The notes beneath the pieces are model-generated. The model was given only the letters and a program-made list of their open reading frames with translations. It had not been told where the DNA came from and made no database searches. Below are positions 1-8,932 of a stretch of 64,000 nucleotides of DNA, piece after piece. The first letter of the stretch is position 1, and the number at the start of each line of letters is the position of its first letter. The stretch is from NCBI RefSeq assembly GCF_014647195.1, contig NZ_BMOS01000018.1:1-64000 (forward strand), written 5' to 3'. A program made the translations under genes and the position numbers. Source of the DNA: Oceanobacillus indicireducens. Its GTDB lineage: Bacteria > Bacillota > Bacilli > Bacillales > Amphibacillaceae.

Positions 1-53
1 AGAAAACAGGAGCATTTTGAAGATAATTGAAGTATATAGAGGGAGGAATGGAA

Positions 54-1046
54 ATGAAAAGATTATGGCAAGGTTTGCTGCTCGCGTTCTTACTTAGTCT
101 GCTAGTTGCTTGCGGACAAGTCGCGACAGACAATGAGGATGCAACTGGAAATACAGGTAATGAAGAAGCAACTGAAGAAGAGTCAACGAACAGTGATCTT
201 TATCCACTGACACTCACAGATGCAATAGATAATGAAATAACGCTTGAGGAAGAACCGGAGCGGATTGTTTCATTGATCCCGAGCAATACGGAAATCACGT
301 TTGCTTTAGGAAAAGGGGAAAGGATAGTCGGTGTGTCGGATCATGATAATTACCCGGAAGAAGTACAGGAAATTGAAAAAATTGGCGGCATGGAATTGAA
401 TGTGGAACTGATCCTTAGTCTTGACCCGGATATTGTCCTCGCCCATGAATTAGGAGTGAGCAGCTCACAGGAAGCATTCGAACAACTTGAAACTGCAGGT
501 ATACCAGTATTCGTCGTTCAAGATGCACAGGATATTGCGAGCACTTACGAGACGATCGAAACCATTGGACAAGTTATCGGTTCTAAAGAAGAGGCAGAAG
601 AACTGATTGCGGAAATGGAAGCAGAATTTGAAGAGATTCGTGAGCTGACATCTGAGATAGCTGAGGAAGATATACGGACAGTTTTCTTTGAAAATTCTCC
701 TGCACCGGATATTTACACAGCAGGACAGCATACGTTTATTCATGAGCTGTTGGAAATGATTCATGCTGAAAATGCCGCTGGTGAGCATGAAGGATGGCTC
801 GCGCTTGATCCAGAGGAAATCATTGAACTGAATCCAGATGTCATCATCACTTCCTACGGCGCATATATTGAAAATCCAGAAGAAGAAGTTCTCTCACGAA
901 ATGGTTTTGATGTAGTTGAAGCAGTTGCGAATGAAAGAGTTTACGATATTGATGCTGATTTGATTACTCGTTCCGGTCCGAGACTCACAGAAGGGGCAAA
1001 AGAATTAGCTGAAGCGGTTTATCCGGAGCTGTTTGATGAAGAGTAA
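54..1046 (+). CDS. btuF: Cobalamin ABC transporter substrate-binding lipoprotein
   Basis: Extracellular binding protein that would capture cobalamin or cobinamide and deliver it to the BtuC-BtuD importer. The start chosen is the ATG at 54, seven bases after GGGAGG; an in-frame ATG at 48 and TTG at 27 lie too close to or before that site. The N-terminus is a lipoprotein signal ending in LLVAC (Cys20), followed by an acidic linker. The rest reads as a helical-backbone class III binding protein of usual length, with a DNEITL and PERIVSLIPSNTE opening typical of BtuF/FecB proteins. The next gene overlaps by 11 bases. B12 specificity, rather than iron, is inferred from the cbiZ domain and adenosyltransferase downstream. 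Confidence 0.85.
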   Translation: MKRLWQGLLLAFLLSLLVACGQVATDNEDATGNTGNEEATEEESTNSDLYPLTLTDAIDNEITLEEEPERIVSLIPSNTEITFALGKGERIVGVSDHDNYPEEVQEIEKIGGMELNVELILSLDPDIVLAHELGVSSSQEAFEQLETAGIPVFVVQDAQDIASTYETIETIGQVIGSKEEAEELIAEMEAEFEEIRELTSEIAEEDIRTVFFENSPAPDIYTAGQHTFIHELLEMIHAENAAGEHEGWLALDPEEIIELNPDVIITSYGAYIENPEEEVLSRNGFDVVEAVANERVYDIDADLITRSGPRLTEGAKELAEAVYPELFDEE

Positions 1047-2061
1047 TGTAACAAAATATGGAATTTCTTTTACGCTTCTCATTGGAGCGATGCTTTTTGC
1101 TATCTCGATTGGCAGTGTATCTGTCCCGATTCTTGATATTGTTAAAGTGATTGGCAGCGAAGCCTTTCGCTTACCCGTTGGTGCTGATGTCGATCCAATG
1201 TATGTAAGTATTGTATACGAGATTCGCTTGCCACGAGTACTGTTGGCAGGACTTGTCGGGGCCTCGCTCGCAATAGCGGGAGCGGCCTTCCAAGGACTGC
1301 TAAGGAACCCGCTCGCGGAACCATATATTCTTGGCGTATCTTCTGGGGCCTCCGTTGGTGCTGTTGCAACATTGTTTTTCGGAATATCACTACCGGTTAT
1401 CGGGATGTTTACTTTGCCATTTTTGAGCATTATAACAGCATTAGCAACCATTATAATTGTGCTTTACTTTGCACGAAAAATTGACCGGACGATGCGCGTA
1501 GAAACGATTATTCTTACGGGAATCATTTTCAGCGCGTTCTTAGGGTCGGTTATCTCATTAATTATCGCTTTAACAGGGGATGAGTTGCAGCAGATTATCG
1601 GTTGGCTGCTTGGCAGTGTATCGATGCGAGGCTGGAGCTATGTTGGAATCATTCTCCCTTTCTTTATTTTTGGCTCACTCATTTTATTAATGAATACAAA
1701 AGAACTGAATGCGATGTCGCTTGGCGAAGAACGGGCCCAGCATTTAGGCGTTGACGTTGGCAAAAGGAAAATGCTTATTCTTATTGCTGGTTCCATCCTC
1801 ACAGGTGCAGCGGTTGCCGTATCCGGGACAATTGGCTTTGTCGGTTTAGTTATCCCGCATTTAACTAGAAAGCTATGGGGTTCTGATCATGTCCATTTGT
1901 TGCCGTTGTCGATGATTATTGGAGCGAGCTTTCTTATATTGACCGATTTATTATCGCGGACAATTATCTCACCTCAAGTATTGCCTGTCGGAGTGATTAC
2001 AGCTTTAGTAGGTGCACCGGTATTTGCGATAATATTAATTAAACAACGGAGAAGAAGTTGA
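1036..2061 (+). CDS. btuC: Cobalamin ABC transporter permease, FecCD family
   Basis: Membrane permease subunit of the importer. The 341 residues hold about ten hydrophobic segments and the FecCD-family signatures RLPRVLLAGLVGASLAIAG, LRNPLAEPYILGVSSGA and GTIGFVGLVIPHLTR, the last being the cytoplasmic loop that docks on the ATPase. The ATG at 1036 is used; it overlaps the end of btuF, which suggests translational coupling. The ATPase gene starts 11 bases after the stop. The family also carries siderophores, so the substrate is assigned from the operon. Confidence 0.85.
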   Translation: MKSNVTKYGISFTLLIGAMLFAISIGSVSVPILDIVKVIGSEAFRLPVGADVDPMYVSIVYEIRLPRVLLAGLVGASLAIAGAAFQGLLRNPLAEPYILGVSSGASVGAVATLFFGISLPVIGMFTLPFLSIITALATIIIVLYFARKIDRTMRVETIILTGIIFSAFLGSVISLIIALTGDELQQIIGWLLGSVSMRGWSYVGIILPFFIFGSLILLMNTKELNAMSLGEERAQHLGVDVGKRKMLILIAGSILTGAAVAVSGTIGFVGLVIPHLTRKLWGSDHVHLLPLSMIIGASFLILTDLLSRTIISPQVLPVGVITALVGAPVFAIILIKQRRRS

Positions 2062-2071
2062 GAGGTGAACC

Positions 2072-3556
2072 ATGCTTTTAATTAAAAATGCATCGGGTGG
2101 CTATGATGGCGAGGAGATTGTAAAAAACATTAGTTTTTCCGTAAATGAAGGGGAGTTTTTTGGAATTCTAGGACCGAATGGCAGTGGGAAGACAACTTTA
2201 ATCAATATGATTAGTGGACTGCTCGATCTGCAACAGGGAAAAATTGAAGTAGCGGGGAGAAACATTGCCGATTACTCTAAGAAAGAATTAGCTAGGAAAA
2301 TCGCCGTCTTACCCCAACTCACTCCCCAAGTTTTTCCTTATACAGTAAAAGAAATGGTGTCACTTGGTCGTTATGCGCATCATAGCGGGTTGTTCCGATC
2401 ATGGACAAAAGAAGATGAGGAAATCGTTCAGCGTGTCATGCGGCAAACGAACATCCTTGAATTTGCGGACACCTCGGTGATGGAACATTCTGGAGGAGAA
2501 CAGCAGAGAATATTCCTGGCCCAAGCTCTCGTGCAGCAACCGAAAGTTCTTCTCTTGGACGAACCAACTAACCATCTTGATTTAGCTTATCAAAAAGAAT
2601 TGCTTGATTTGCTCAGAAAAAGTGCAAAAGAAAAGGGCCTCACAGTCGTGGCGATTTTGCATGACTTAAACCTTGCGAGCCTTTATTGTGATCGCCTGCT
2701 TTTAATGGACGAGGGCGAAGCAAAAGCGTTGGAAAATCCAGATGAAGTGCTTTCTGAAGAACTGATTAACTCGGTGTTCGATACAGAGGTCATTAAGCAG
2801 GCCCACTCTAAAATTGCCAAGCCACAGCTGCATTTAATGCCAAGCAAGAAGACGTGGCAGGCAAAAAAACTGTGGTCAATTGATGAAACAAACCTTTCTT
2901 TTAGTACAGAGCAAATCGTACTCCATTCAGATCTGCCGCTGAAAACGATATCCTCTGGTATCGTTGGCGCAGGGATTGGCTGGTATAAATACTTTGTCAA
3001 TCGGCATGTCGATGAGAATTATTATTGTAATGATCACCGGAAGGAAATGCGAACTTATTTAAAAGGGCGAGGTTTCCCGCCGGCTCAGACGGTTGGAATG
3101 ATGACGGCAATTGTCTTGGAAGATTACAGTTATGGTATTTATGAGGGTAATGGTTTTTCAATCTTAGTTGTTGTGACAGCGAGTGTTGGAAATGCGGTGG
3201 ACAGCTCACGAGCAAAGCCGCTTGTTGGTCCAGTTGCTCCGGGAACGATTAATACATGGGTTTTTGTAAATGGCAGTTTAACGGAAGAAGCCTTTATCCA
3301 GGCAACGATCACGGCAACGGAGGCAAAGGCTCAAGTGTTAAGAGACCTCGCTATTCAAGACCGGAAGACAGGTACGGTCGCAACAGGAACTCCTACAGAC
3401 AGTATTTTAATTGCCGCAACCCAACAAGGGAAGGAATTAGATTACGCTGGAACCGCGACAGAGTTAGGTGCTCTAATAGGAAATGCTGTTTATCAAGAAA
3501 TGAAGCAGGCCATTTCCAAAACGTTAAAGAGGAAAAAAGCAGCTGAACAGGGGTAA
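2072..3556 (+). CDS. Fusion: cobalamin ABC ATPase (BtuD) + adenosylcobinamide amidohydrolase (CbiZ)
   Basis: The 494-residue protein has two parts. Residues 1-250 form an ABC ATPase with Walker A GPNGSGKTT near 34-42, signature HSGGEQQR and Walker B VLLLDEPTNHLD, resembling BtuD/FhuC. Residues about 280-480 match CbiZ: GAGIGWYKYFVNRHVD, TVGMMTA, a VTASVGNA core, and a late TGTPTDSILIA motif. CbiZ cleaves the aminopropanol side of adenosylcobinamide or pseudocobalamin to adenosylcobyric acid, so corrinoids with the wrong lower ligand can be rebuilt. The fusion couples uptake energy to remodelling in one cytoplasmic polypeptide. The RBS is GAGAGGTGAACC before ATG. Fused BtuD-CbiZ proteins are known in Bacilli, so this is notable rather than new. 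Confidence 0.85.
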   Translation: MLLIKNASGGYDGEEIVKNISFSVNEGEFFGILGPNGSGKTTLINMISGLLDLQQGKIEVAGRNIADYSKKELARKIAVLPQLTPQVFPYTVKEMVSLGRYAHHSGLFRSWTKEDEEIVQRVMRQTNILEFADTSVMEHSGGEQQRIFLAQALVQQPKVLLLDEPTNHLDLAYQKELLDLLRKSAKEKGLTVVAILHDLNLASLYCDRLLLMDEGEAKALENPDEVLSEELINSVFDTEVIKQAHSKIAKPQLHLMPSKKTWQAKKLWSIDETNLSFSTEQIVLHSDLPLKTISSGIVGAGIGWYKYFVNRHVDENYYCNDHRKEMRTYLKGRGFPPAQTVGMMTAIVLEDYSYGIYEGNGFSILVVVTASVGNAVDSSRAKPLVGPVAPGTINTWVFVNGSLTEEAFIQATITATEAKAQVLRDLAIQDRKTGTVATGTPTDSILIAATQQGKELDYAGTATELGALIGNAVYQEMKQAISKTLKRKKAAEQG

Positions 3557-3604
3557 ATCAAACGTTTGCTTGAGAGTATAAAAACAAAAAAAGGAGCGAT
3601 TCAT

Positions 3605-4192
3605 TTGAGACTGTATACAAGGGCTGGCGACAAAGGAAAGACCGCGTTAATAGGTGGAATGACGACGAAGGATGATATTCGGGTGGAAGCTTACGGATCA
3701 ATTGATGAAACGAATTCTTTTGTAGGTCTTGCGGTAGCTGGGCTCAATAAGAATAAAGAACCGTTCAAAGACCTCATTGCTGATTTGAAAAAAATTCAGC
3801 ATGAATTATTTGACTGCGGAACTGAGCTTTCTAATGTATCGAAAAAAGAACGTCCTCACGAGCTTTCTGAAGATATGATTACGTATTTGGAAGAGAGAAT
3901 GGATGTCTTAATAGACGAGGCACCAGAGCTTGAACGATTTATTCTCCCAGGCGGAACGGAGGCCGCTGCATATTTACACGTTGCGAGAACAGTGGCAAGA
4001 AGAGCGGAAAGACAGATTGTAAAACTTTATCAGCGGGAAGAAGATTTAGATCCAATTCCGTTAAAGTATATGAATCGATTATCTGATTATTTCTTTGCAG
4101 CAGCCCGTGTAGTTAATTCTCGCCTGCAAGTTGCGGATGTGGAGTATGCCCGCAGTGCAAGGGTTTTTCGTGGCAGTAATAAGAAAAAGTGA
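3605..4192 (+). CDS. Cob(I)alamin adenosyltransferase, PduO type
   Basis: Transfers the adenosyl group of ATP to cob(I)alamin, making coenzyme B12. The 195-residue product starts at a TTG eight bases after AAAGGAGCG; an upstream in-frame TTG at 3566 lacks a site. Family marks are the N-terminal TRAGDKGKTALIGG nucleotide loop, YGSIDETNSF, FILPGGTEAAAYLHVARTV and the ARRAERQ helix. It is the last gene of the B12 operon and would convert corrinoids brought in by the transporter. No terminator is obvious in the 80 bases before trpB. Confidence 0.88.
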   Translation: MRLYTRAGDKGKTALIGGMTTKDDIRVEAYGSIDETNSFVGLAVAGLNKNKEPFKDLIADLKKIQHELFDCGTELSNVSKKERPHELSEDMITYLEERMDVLIDEAPELERFILPGGTEAAAYLHVARTVARRAERQIVKLYQREEDLDPIPLKYMNRLSDYFFAAARVVNSRLQVADVEYARSARVFRGSNKKK

Positions 4193-4207
4193 AGTTATAA
4201 TACAATC

Positions 4208-4235
4208 TTGAATTATTTCATTTTTCATTTATAAT
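4208..4235 (+). promoter_or_regulatory. Probable sigma-A promoter of trpB
   Basis: TTGAAT at 4208-4213 and TATAAT at 4230-4235 are separated by 16 bases. The start codon of trpB lies 40 bases further on, so trpB can be read independently of the B12 operon. Confidence 0.55.
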
Positions 4236-4274
4236 GAAGAGAATCTTGAAATTTCATGTAGGAGATGAGTAGAG

Positions 4275-5438
4275 TTGAGTAAAGAGAATGTAGCAGAGAA
4301 AGGTTACTTTGGTGATTTCGGAGGAAGCTTTGTCCCAGAAGATTTGAAGGATATTTTAGACGGAATTGGTGTAGCTTTTGAGAAATATAAGGATGATCCT
4401 GAATTTCTTGAGGAATACCGGTATTATTTGAAAGAGTATGTTGGACGCGAGAATCCACTAACCCTTGCGAAAAATCTGACTGAAAAAGTTGGTGGGGCTA
4501 AAATTTATTTGAAGCGTGAAGACTTGAATCATACAGGGGCCCATAAAATTAATAATGTGCTCGGACAGATTCTTTTAGCGAAGAGAACCGGTGCAGAGCG
4601 GATTATAGCGGAAACTGGAGCAGGTCAGCATGGTGTTGCGACAGCGACTGCTTGTGCGATGGTCGGACTGCCGTGCACGATTTATATGGGTAAAAAAGAT
4701 ACTGAAAGACAACGCTTGAATGTATTCCGGATGGAACTCCTCGGGGCTGAAGTCGTAGCTGTCGATAAAGGGTGGGGACGTCTGAAGGAAGCGGTGGATG
4801 AAGCATTTGCTGATCTTGTCGCTAATCACGAAACGACCTTTTATTTAATCGGTTCGGCAGTAGGGCCATATCCATATCCCGAGATGGTAAAATATTTCCA
4901 ATCTATCATCAGCGAAGAATCGAAACGTCAGATTCTGGCGAAGGAAGGTAAACTCCCTGCAGCTGTCGTCGCTTGTGTTGGTGGCGGAAGTAATGCAATC
5001 GGTGCTTTCGCTCATTACATTGATGAAGACTCTGTACGACTGATTGGTGTGGAACCTGCTGAGGCAGCTTCCATTTCGAAAGGGAAGCCAGCAGTATTCC
5101 ATGGTTATCGTTCCTTAACGTTATTAGATGAGGATGGTGAAGCATTGCCAACCGACTCGATTGCAGCTGGGCTCGATTACCAAGGTGTCGGTCCAGAGCA
5201 TAGTCATCTGCATGCTATCGGCCGCGGGGAGTATGTGAGTGTGACCGGCGAAGAAGCATTGGAAGCTTTTCAAGAGTTATCGAAAACAGAAGGAATCATC
5301 CCTGCACTTGAAAGCTCCCATGCAGTAAGTCATGCGATTCAGCTTGCGAAAGAGCTCGGGCAGGATGATGTGATTATCGTGAATCTTTCTGGCCGGGGTG
5401 ATAAAGACGTGGAGCAAGTATTTGAGATCTTGAAATAG
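4275..5438 (+). CDS. trpB: Tryptophan synthase beta chain, stand-alone
   Basis: PLP enzyme that joins indole and serine to give tryptophan. The 387 residues match the canonical beta chain: HTGAHKINNVLGQ carries the PLP lysine, GAGQHGVATA and VGGGSNAIG bind substrate and phosphate, and ESSHAVSHA lies near the end. The start is a TTG five bases after GGAGATGAG. No trpA or other trp gene is next to it and it has its own promoter and terminator. Such orphan copies can salvage indole. Whether the genome has a second trpB in a trp operon cannot be seen here. Confidence 0.92.
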   Translation: MSKENVAEKGYFGDFGGSFVPEDLKDILDGIGVAFEKYKDDPEFLEEYRYYLKEYVGRENPLTLAKNLTEKVGGAKIYLKREDLNHTGAHKINNVLGQILLAKRTGAERIIAETGAGQHGVATATACAMVGLPCTIYMGKKDTERQRLNVFRMELLGAEVVAVDKGWGRLKEAVDEAFADLVANHETTFYLIGSAVGPYPYPEMVKYFQSIISEESKRQILAKEGKLPAAVVACVGGGSNAIGAFAHYIDEDSVRLIGVEPAEAASISKGKPAVFHGYRSLTLLDEDGEALPTDSIAAGLDYQGVGPEHSHLHAIGRGEYVSVTGEEALEAFQELSKTEGIIPALESSHAVSHAIQLAKELGQDDVIIVNLSGRGDKDVEQVFEILK

Positions 5439-5457
5439 AATAGCAGATTGGGAGAAA

Positions 5458-5488
5458 AGAGCATGGATGCAGTTCCATGCTCTTTTTT
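5458..5488 (+). terminator. Rho-independent terminator after trpB
   Basis: A 10-bp perfect stem, AGAGCATGGA paired with TCCATGCTCT around a 6-base loop, is followed by a T run. It begins 20 bases after the trpB stop. Confidence 0.9.
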
Positions 5489-5531
5489 ACGCCTGCATTG
5501 GTGAAGAGAAATGGTGTTTTAAGGTTTTATC

Positions 5532-5683
5532 ACGTATTAACGGTCTGTAATACCCCCACCTCTAAACAGGAGGGAAGTCCAACATTTAAAGGTGGGGGAT
5601 ATACAGTTCGTAAATCCCTGATTCTGTTCAACTAACATTCAGAGGGGAGGTAAGGAAACCCCACTGAATGAAGTTTCACTTAA
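5532..5683 (+). repeat. Dispersed two-hairpin repeat, copy 1 (type A)
   Basis: An element of about 152 bases. Its first half is a long imperfect hairpin, with ACGGTCTGTAATACCCCCACC pairing roughly with GGTGGGGGATATACAG. Its second half is a palindrome, ATTCAGAGGGG with CCCCACTGAAT. Between them stands the fixed block CTGTTCAACTAACATTC, and it ends in GAAGTTTCACTTAA. It is almost the same as the copy at 49152-49303 and shares its second half with the copies at 8933 and 32515. Subterminal hairpins of this kind recall IS200/IS605-group ends, but no transposase gene is present. Confidence 0.8.
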
Positions 5684-5689
5684 GCTGTC

Positions 5690-5900
5690 TAATTACTCGA
5701 ATGAAGCGCATTGCTCTCTCTTCAGTCATTTATTACCAATCTCTTCCCTCGCGCCTATGTTAATCTCTGTATTTCAATCGATTAGAATACTACCAAACAC
5801 AGATTTTTCAGCAGTTCCAACTTGTTATACATCATGGGGGAATCTATAAAAATAAACGTCGATACGTACACAGGACTTACTCACGGCTGATATACAACAA
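5690..5900. other. Intergenic stretch with no recognised feature
   Basis: Between repeat copy 1 and the promoter of the anion symporter I see no open frame with a ribosome binding site and no strong hairpin. Confidence 0.6.
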
Positions 5901-5901
5901 C

Positions 5902-5930
5902 TTGCTTTTTATCAAAAATACATTTAAACT
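5902..5930 (+). promoter_or_regulatory. Probable promoter of the DASS symporter gene
   Basis: TTGCTT at 5902-5907 and TAAACT at 5925-5930 with a 17-base spacer, 33 bases ahead of the start codon. Confidence 0.4.
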
Positions 5931-5963
5931 AGACTTATATTTTTATATAAAAGGGGGAGCATC

Positions 5964-7613
5964 ATGATTTCAGCAACTTGGGGTTGGCTTTGGGAAAAAC
6001 ATGATCAAGTGAAGGACATGTTTCGCTTTTTCGTAAAGCCGGAAGACGCAATAGAGAAAAATAAAGTAAAGAAACCAGATGTAACAAAGAGTGGCTACGG
6101 TGGTAAAGGAAATGGCGGAAAGCGACCGTACACTAATGCCCAGATAACAGGTCTTATTCTCGGACCGCTATTATTCATTCTTCTTAAGTTCATCTTAACG
6201 TTTGACGGATTATCAAGTGAGGGACAAGCGATTCTTGCAAGTACTGCTTGGATTGCAACATGGTGGGTTACCGAAGCAATTCCGATTCCGGCGACATCCT
6301 TGCTTCCCATTATCTTGTTCCCGCTAGCAGGCGGCTTAGATATGAAAGCCACGACGTCAGCCTACGGAAATGATACAATCTTCTTGTTTCTTGGTGGGTT
6401 TGTCTTGGCTTTAGCGATGGAAAGATGGGATTTACACAGAAGGATCGCGATTAATATCATATCCGTTATGGGAACGAGGCCAGACCGGATTGTGCTAGGG
6501 TTTATGGTAGCAACCGGTTTTCTTTCTATGTGGATTTCCAATACGGCAACAGCGATGATGATGATTCCGATTGGACTTGCGATTACATATCAAGTACAAG
6601 ATGCCTTGAAAGATAACCCGAAAGTCGATACGTCAAAAGGGAATTTCTCCTTTGGTAAAGCAATCATGCTTGGGATTGGTTATTCTGCCTCAATTGGTGG
6701 AATGGCGACTCTTATTGGAACACCGCCTAATGCTATTTTAGCTGGTACGCTCCGTGAACTGTTCGGTTATGAAATCTCCTTTGCGGGCTGGATGCTGTTT
6801 GGGGTTCCGTTTGCTTGGATTTTATTATTTTTCGCTTGGTTCTATTTAACGAAAATGGCATTCCCTACCGAGTTAAAGGACTTACCGGGTGGGAAAGCAA
6901 TATTTGATCAAGAAAAAGAAAAGCTTGGAAAAGCGTCCTATGAGGAGAAAGCTGTTTTCATTGTTTTTGTTCTGACAGCGCTTTCCTGGATTACACGTAC
7001 TTTTGTTTTAGAAAAAATCAATCCGAATATTGATGATACGGTGATTGCAATTCTTGCTGCTATTGTCCTTTTCCTCATTCCGACGAAGAGTACAAAAGCA
7101 AGCCATATTATGGATTGGTCGAGTGCGGTGAAACTACCTTGGGGTGTCCTACTTCTTTTCGGTGGTGGTCTATCGATTGCAGCAGGCTTCACAACGTCTG
7201 GATTATCAGAATGGATTGGATCACAGTTAATCGGTTTGCAAGGCGTTCATATTATATTAATTATTCTAGCTGTAACAGCGCTTGTTAATGCACTGACTGA
7301 AGTTACATCAAATACAGCAACTGCTACGATGATGTATCCAATTATGGCGGCACTTGCTCTTGCGGTTGATGTTCATCCCCTCGTGTTAATGGTTGCGGCG
7401 GGACTTTCTGCATCTTGTGCGTTCATGCTGCCGGTTGCTACACCACCGAACGCAGTTGTATTTGGAACGGGTTATATGCGGATTGTCGATATGGCAAAAG
7501 CAGGATTCTTCTTGAATATTGCATCGATTATTTTAATAACCTTGACTTGCTATTATGTGCTTCCGGCAGCACTTGGAATTGATATTACCGTTTTCCCGGA
7601 TAGTTTTAAATAA
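5964..7613 (+). CDS. Sodium-coupled anion symporter, DASS/SLC13 family
   Basis: Membrane carrier of 549 residues for dicarboxylates or related anions. An extended 60-residue polar N-terminus precedes about eleven membrane segments. The two family SNT sodium-site motifs are visible as SNTATAMMMIPIGLA near residue 192 and TSNTATATMMYPI near 450, each paired with a TPPNA loop (GTPPNAIL, ATPPNAVV). The RBS AAAGGGGGAGC precedes ATG. It is a single-gene unit ending in a bidirectional terminator. The closest characterised type is the SdcS Na+/dicarboxylate symporter; sulfate or citrate cannot be excluded from sequence alone. Confidence 0.85.
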   Translation: MISATWGWLWEKHDQVKDMFRFFVKPEDAIEKNKVKKPDVTKSGYGGKGNGGKRPYTNAQITGLILGPLLFILLKFILTFDGLSSEGQAILASTAWIATWWVTEAIPIPATSLLPIILFPLAGGLDMKATTSAYGNDTIFLFLGGFVLALAMERWDLHRRIAINIISVMGTRPDRIVLGFMVATGFLSMWISNTATAMMMIPIGLAITYQVQDALKDNPKVDTSKGNFSFGKAIMLGIGYSASIGGMATLIGTPPNAILAGTLRELFGYEISFAGWMLFGVPFAWILLFFAWFYLTKMAFPTELKDLPGGKAIFDQEKEKLGKASYEEKAVFIVFVLTALSWITRTFVLEKINPNIDDTVIAILAAIVLFLIPTKSTKASHIMDWSSAVKLPWGVLLLFGGGLSIAAGFTTSGLSEWIGSQLIGLQGVHIILIILAVTALVNALTEVTSNTATATMMYPIMAALALAVDVHPLVLMVAAGLSASCAFMLPVATPPNAVVFGTGYMRIVDMAKAGFFLNIASIILITLTCYYVLPAALGIDITVFPDSFK

Positions 7614-7614
7614 T

Positions 7615-7650
7615 AAAAAAGAGATGGATACGAATCCATCTCTTTTTTTT
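7615..7650. terminator. Bidirectional terminator
   Basis: A 15-bp stem, AAAAAAGAGATGGAT paired with ATCCATCTCTTTTTT around ACGA, with A and T runs on both sides. It serves the convergent symporter and MFS genes. Confidence 0.9.
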
Positions 7651-7654
7651 GCAA

Positions 7655-8860
7655 TCAACCTTCCATACTTCTATTTTCAGCCCGCTTCTGATAGATCATA
7701 ACCAATCCTAAGTATGCAGTTGGCAAGATTCCAGCGAAAATGATAACTGCATTCCAGCCAGCAAGGTTCCAAAGCGGTCCAACTACAGTACTCCCCATGC
7801 TGACTCCAATATAATAAGCAACTAAATAAAGACTTGCAGCACTTCCCTTATGGTGTGTAGCCTGTTCTGCAACCGTACTTGCTGTTAACGAATGCGCGGT
7901 GAAGAAACCTAAACACATCACACATAACCCGATAATGATGAGTGGTAGTGGGGGACTGAGCGTAATGAATATTCCAAAGGACAGTACTAATATTCCCGCT
8001 ATCCGTACAGGCTTCAGACCAAATATTCCAGCCAACCAACCAGCAAACGGTGCCCCGAAGACACCAAATCCGTAGGCGAAAAATGTATAGGAGATCGTTT
8101 TTACAGATAAAGAATAAGGCTCAGCTTCCAAGTGGAATGGTAAAAATGTCCACACAGAAGTGAAAGCAAGCTGCAAAATGAGCCCCATCCCAATAACGGT
8201 TAGCAGCTTCGGATTTTTAAAATGTACGAGCATTCCTTCAATATCTCTACGGAAAGAGAGATCACTAGGTTGAAAAAAGCGTGATTTAGGTAAGAATAAG
8301 AAAACTAGTATTACGACAATCAGACCTAACCCAGCAAAACTGTAAAAAGCAACTTCCCAGGAAAAGCGATCGGATAAATAACCAGCCATCACTCTTCCAA
8401 CCATCCCACCGAGTGCATTACTTGCTATATATAACGCTGTGGCAACTCCAATGTGGGGCCGGTCAATTTCCTCATTAATATACGCTAAAGCAGCTGCTGG
8501 GAGTCCGGCTAACGTAAACCCTTGGAGGAATCGTAGGAAGACGATAAGTGAAAAGGCATCCAACAGCGGGATGAAGAAAAAAGGGATGACAGCTATGATT
8601 AAGGAATACTTGATAAAAGCGACCCTGCCTAATCTGTCAGATAAAAATCCGATTACAATCAGTCCAATAATCAGTCCGATAACAGGCAAAGATAATGTTA
8701 ATGTGGCTTCGGATACTGTTACATTGAACTCTCTTACAAATAACGGTAAGAGCGGCTGGACGGCATAGAGGCTCGCGAAGACAAAGAATGAAGCAAGCGC
8801 TAGGCTGATTGTAATCAGCCAAAAAGAGTTATCTTTTATGGTATGTTTTCTGGGTTTCAT
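7655..8860 (-). CDS. MFS transporter, YnfM-like
   Basis: Twelve-segment major facilitator of 401 residues. The start taken is the ATG at 8860, preceded by AGGAAG; an in-frame ATG at 8890 would add ten polar residues and overlap that site. Motif A appears as GFLSDRLGRVAF between segments 2 and 3 and the half-repeat as GYLSDRFSW. FLQGFTLAGLPAAALAYINEE on segment 4 is typical of the YnfM/inner-membrane YbcL-like drug and metabolite exporters. It stands alone and converges with the anion symporter. The substrate is unknown. Confidence 0.8.
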   Translation of the reverse strand: MKPRKHTIKDNSFWLITISLALASFFVFASLYAVQPLLPLFVREFNVTVSEATLTLSLPVIGLIIGLIVIGFLSDRLGRVAFIKYSLIIAVIPFFFIPLLDAFSLIVFLRFLQGFTLAGLPAAALAYINEEIDRPHIGVATALYIASNALGGMVGRVMAGYLSDRFSWEVAFYSFAGLGLIVVILVFLFLPKSRFFQPSDLSFRRDIEGMLVHFKNPKLLTVIGMGLILQLAFTSVWTFLPFHLEAEPYSLSVKTISYTFFAYGFGVFGAPFAGWLAGIFGLKPVRIAGILVLSFGIFITLSPPLPLIIIGLCVMCLGFFTAHSLTASTVAEQATHHKGSAASLYLVAYYIGVSMGSTVVGPLWNLAGWNAVIIFAGILPTAYLGLVMIYQKRAENRSMEG

Positions 8861-8932
8861 TATTTTGCACTTCCTTATGTAGATCAGCATGGTTGTCTTG
8901 TAATCTATTATAGCGCATATTTAAATAAATAT

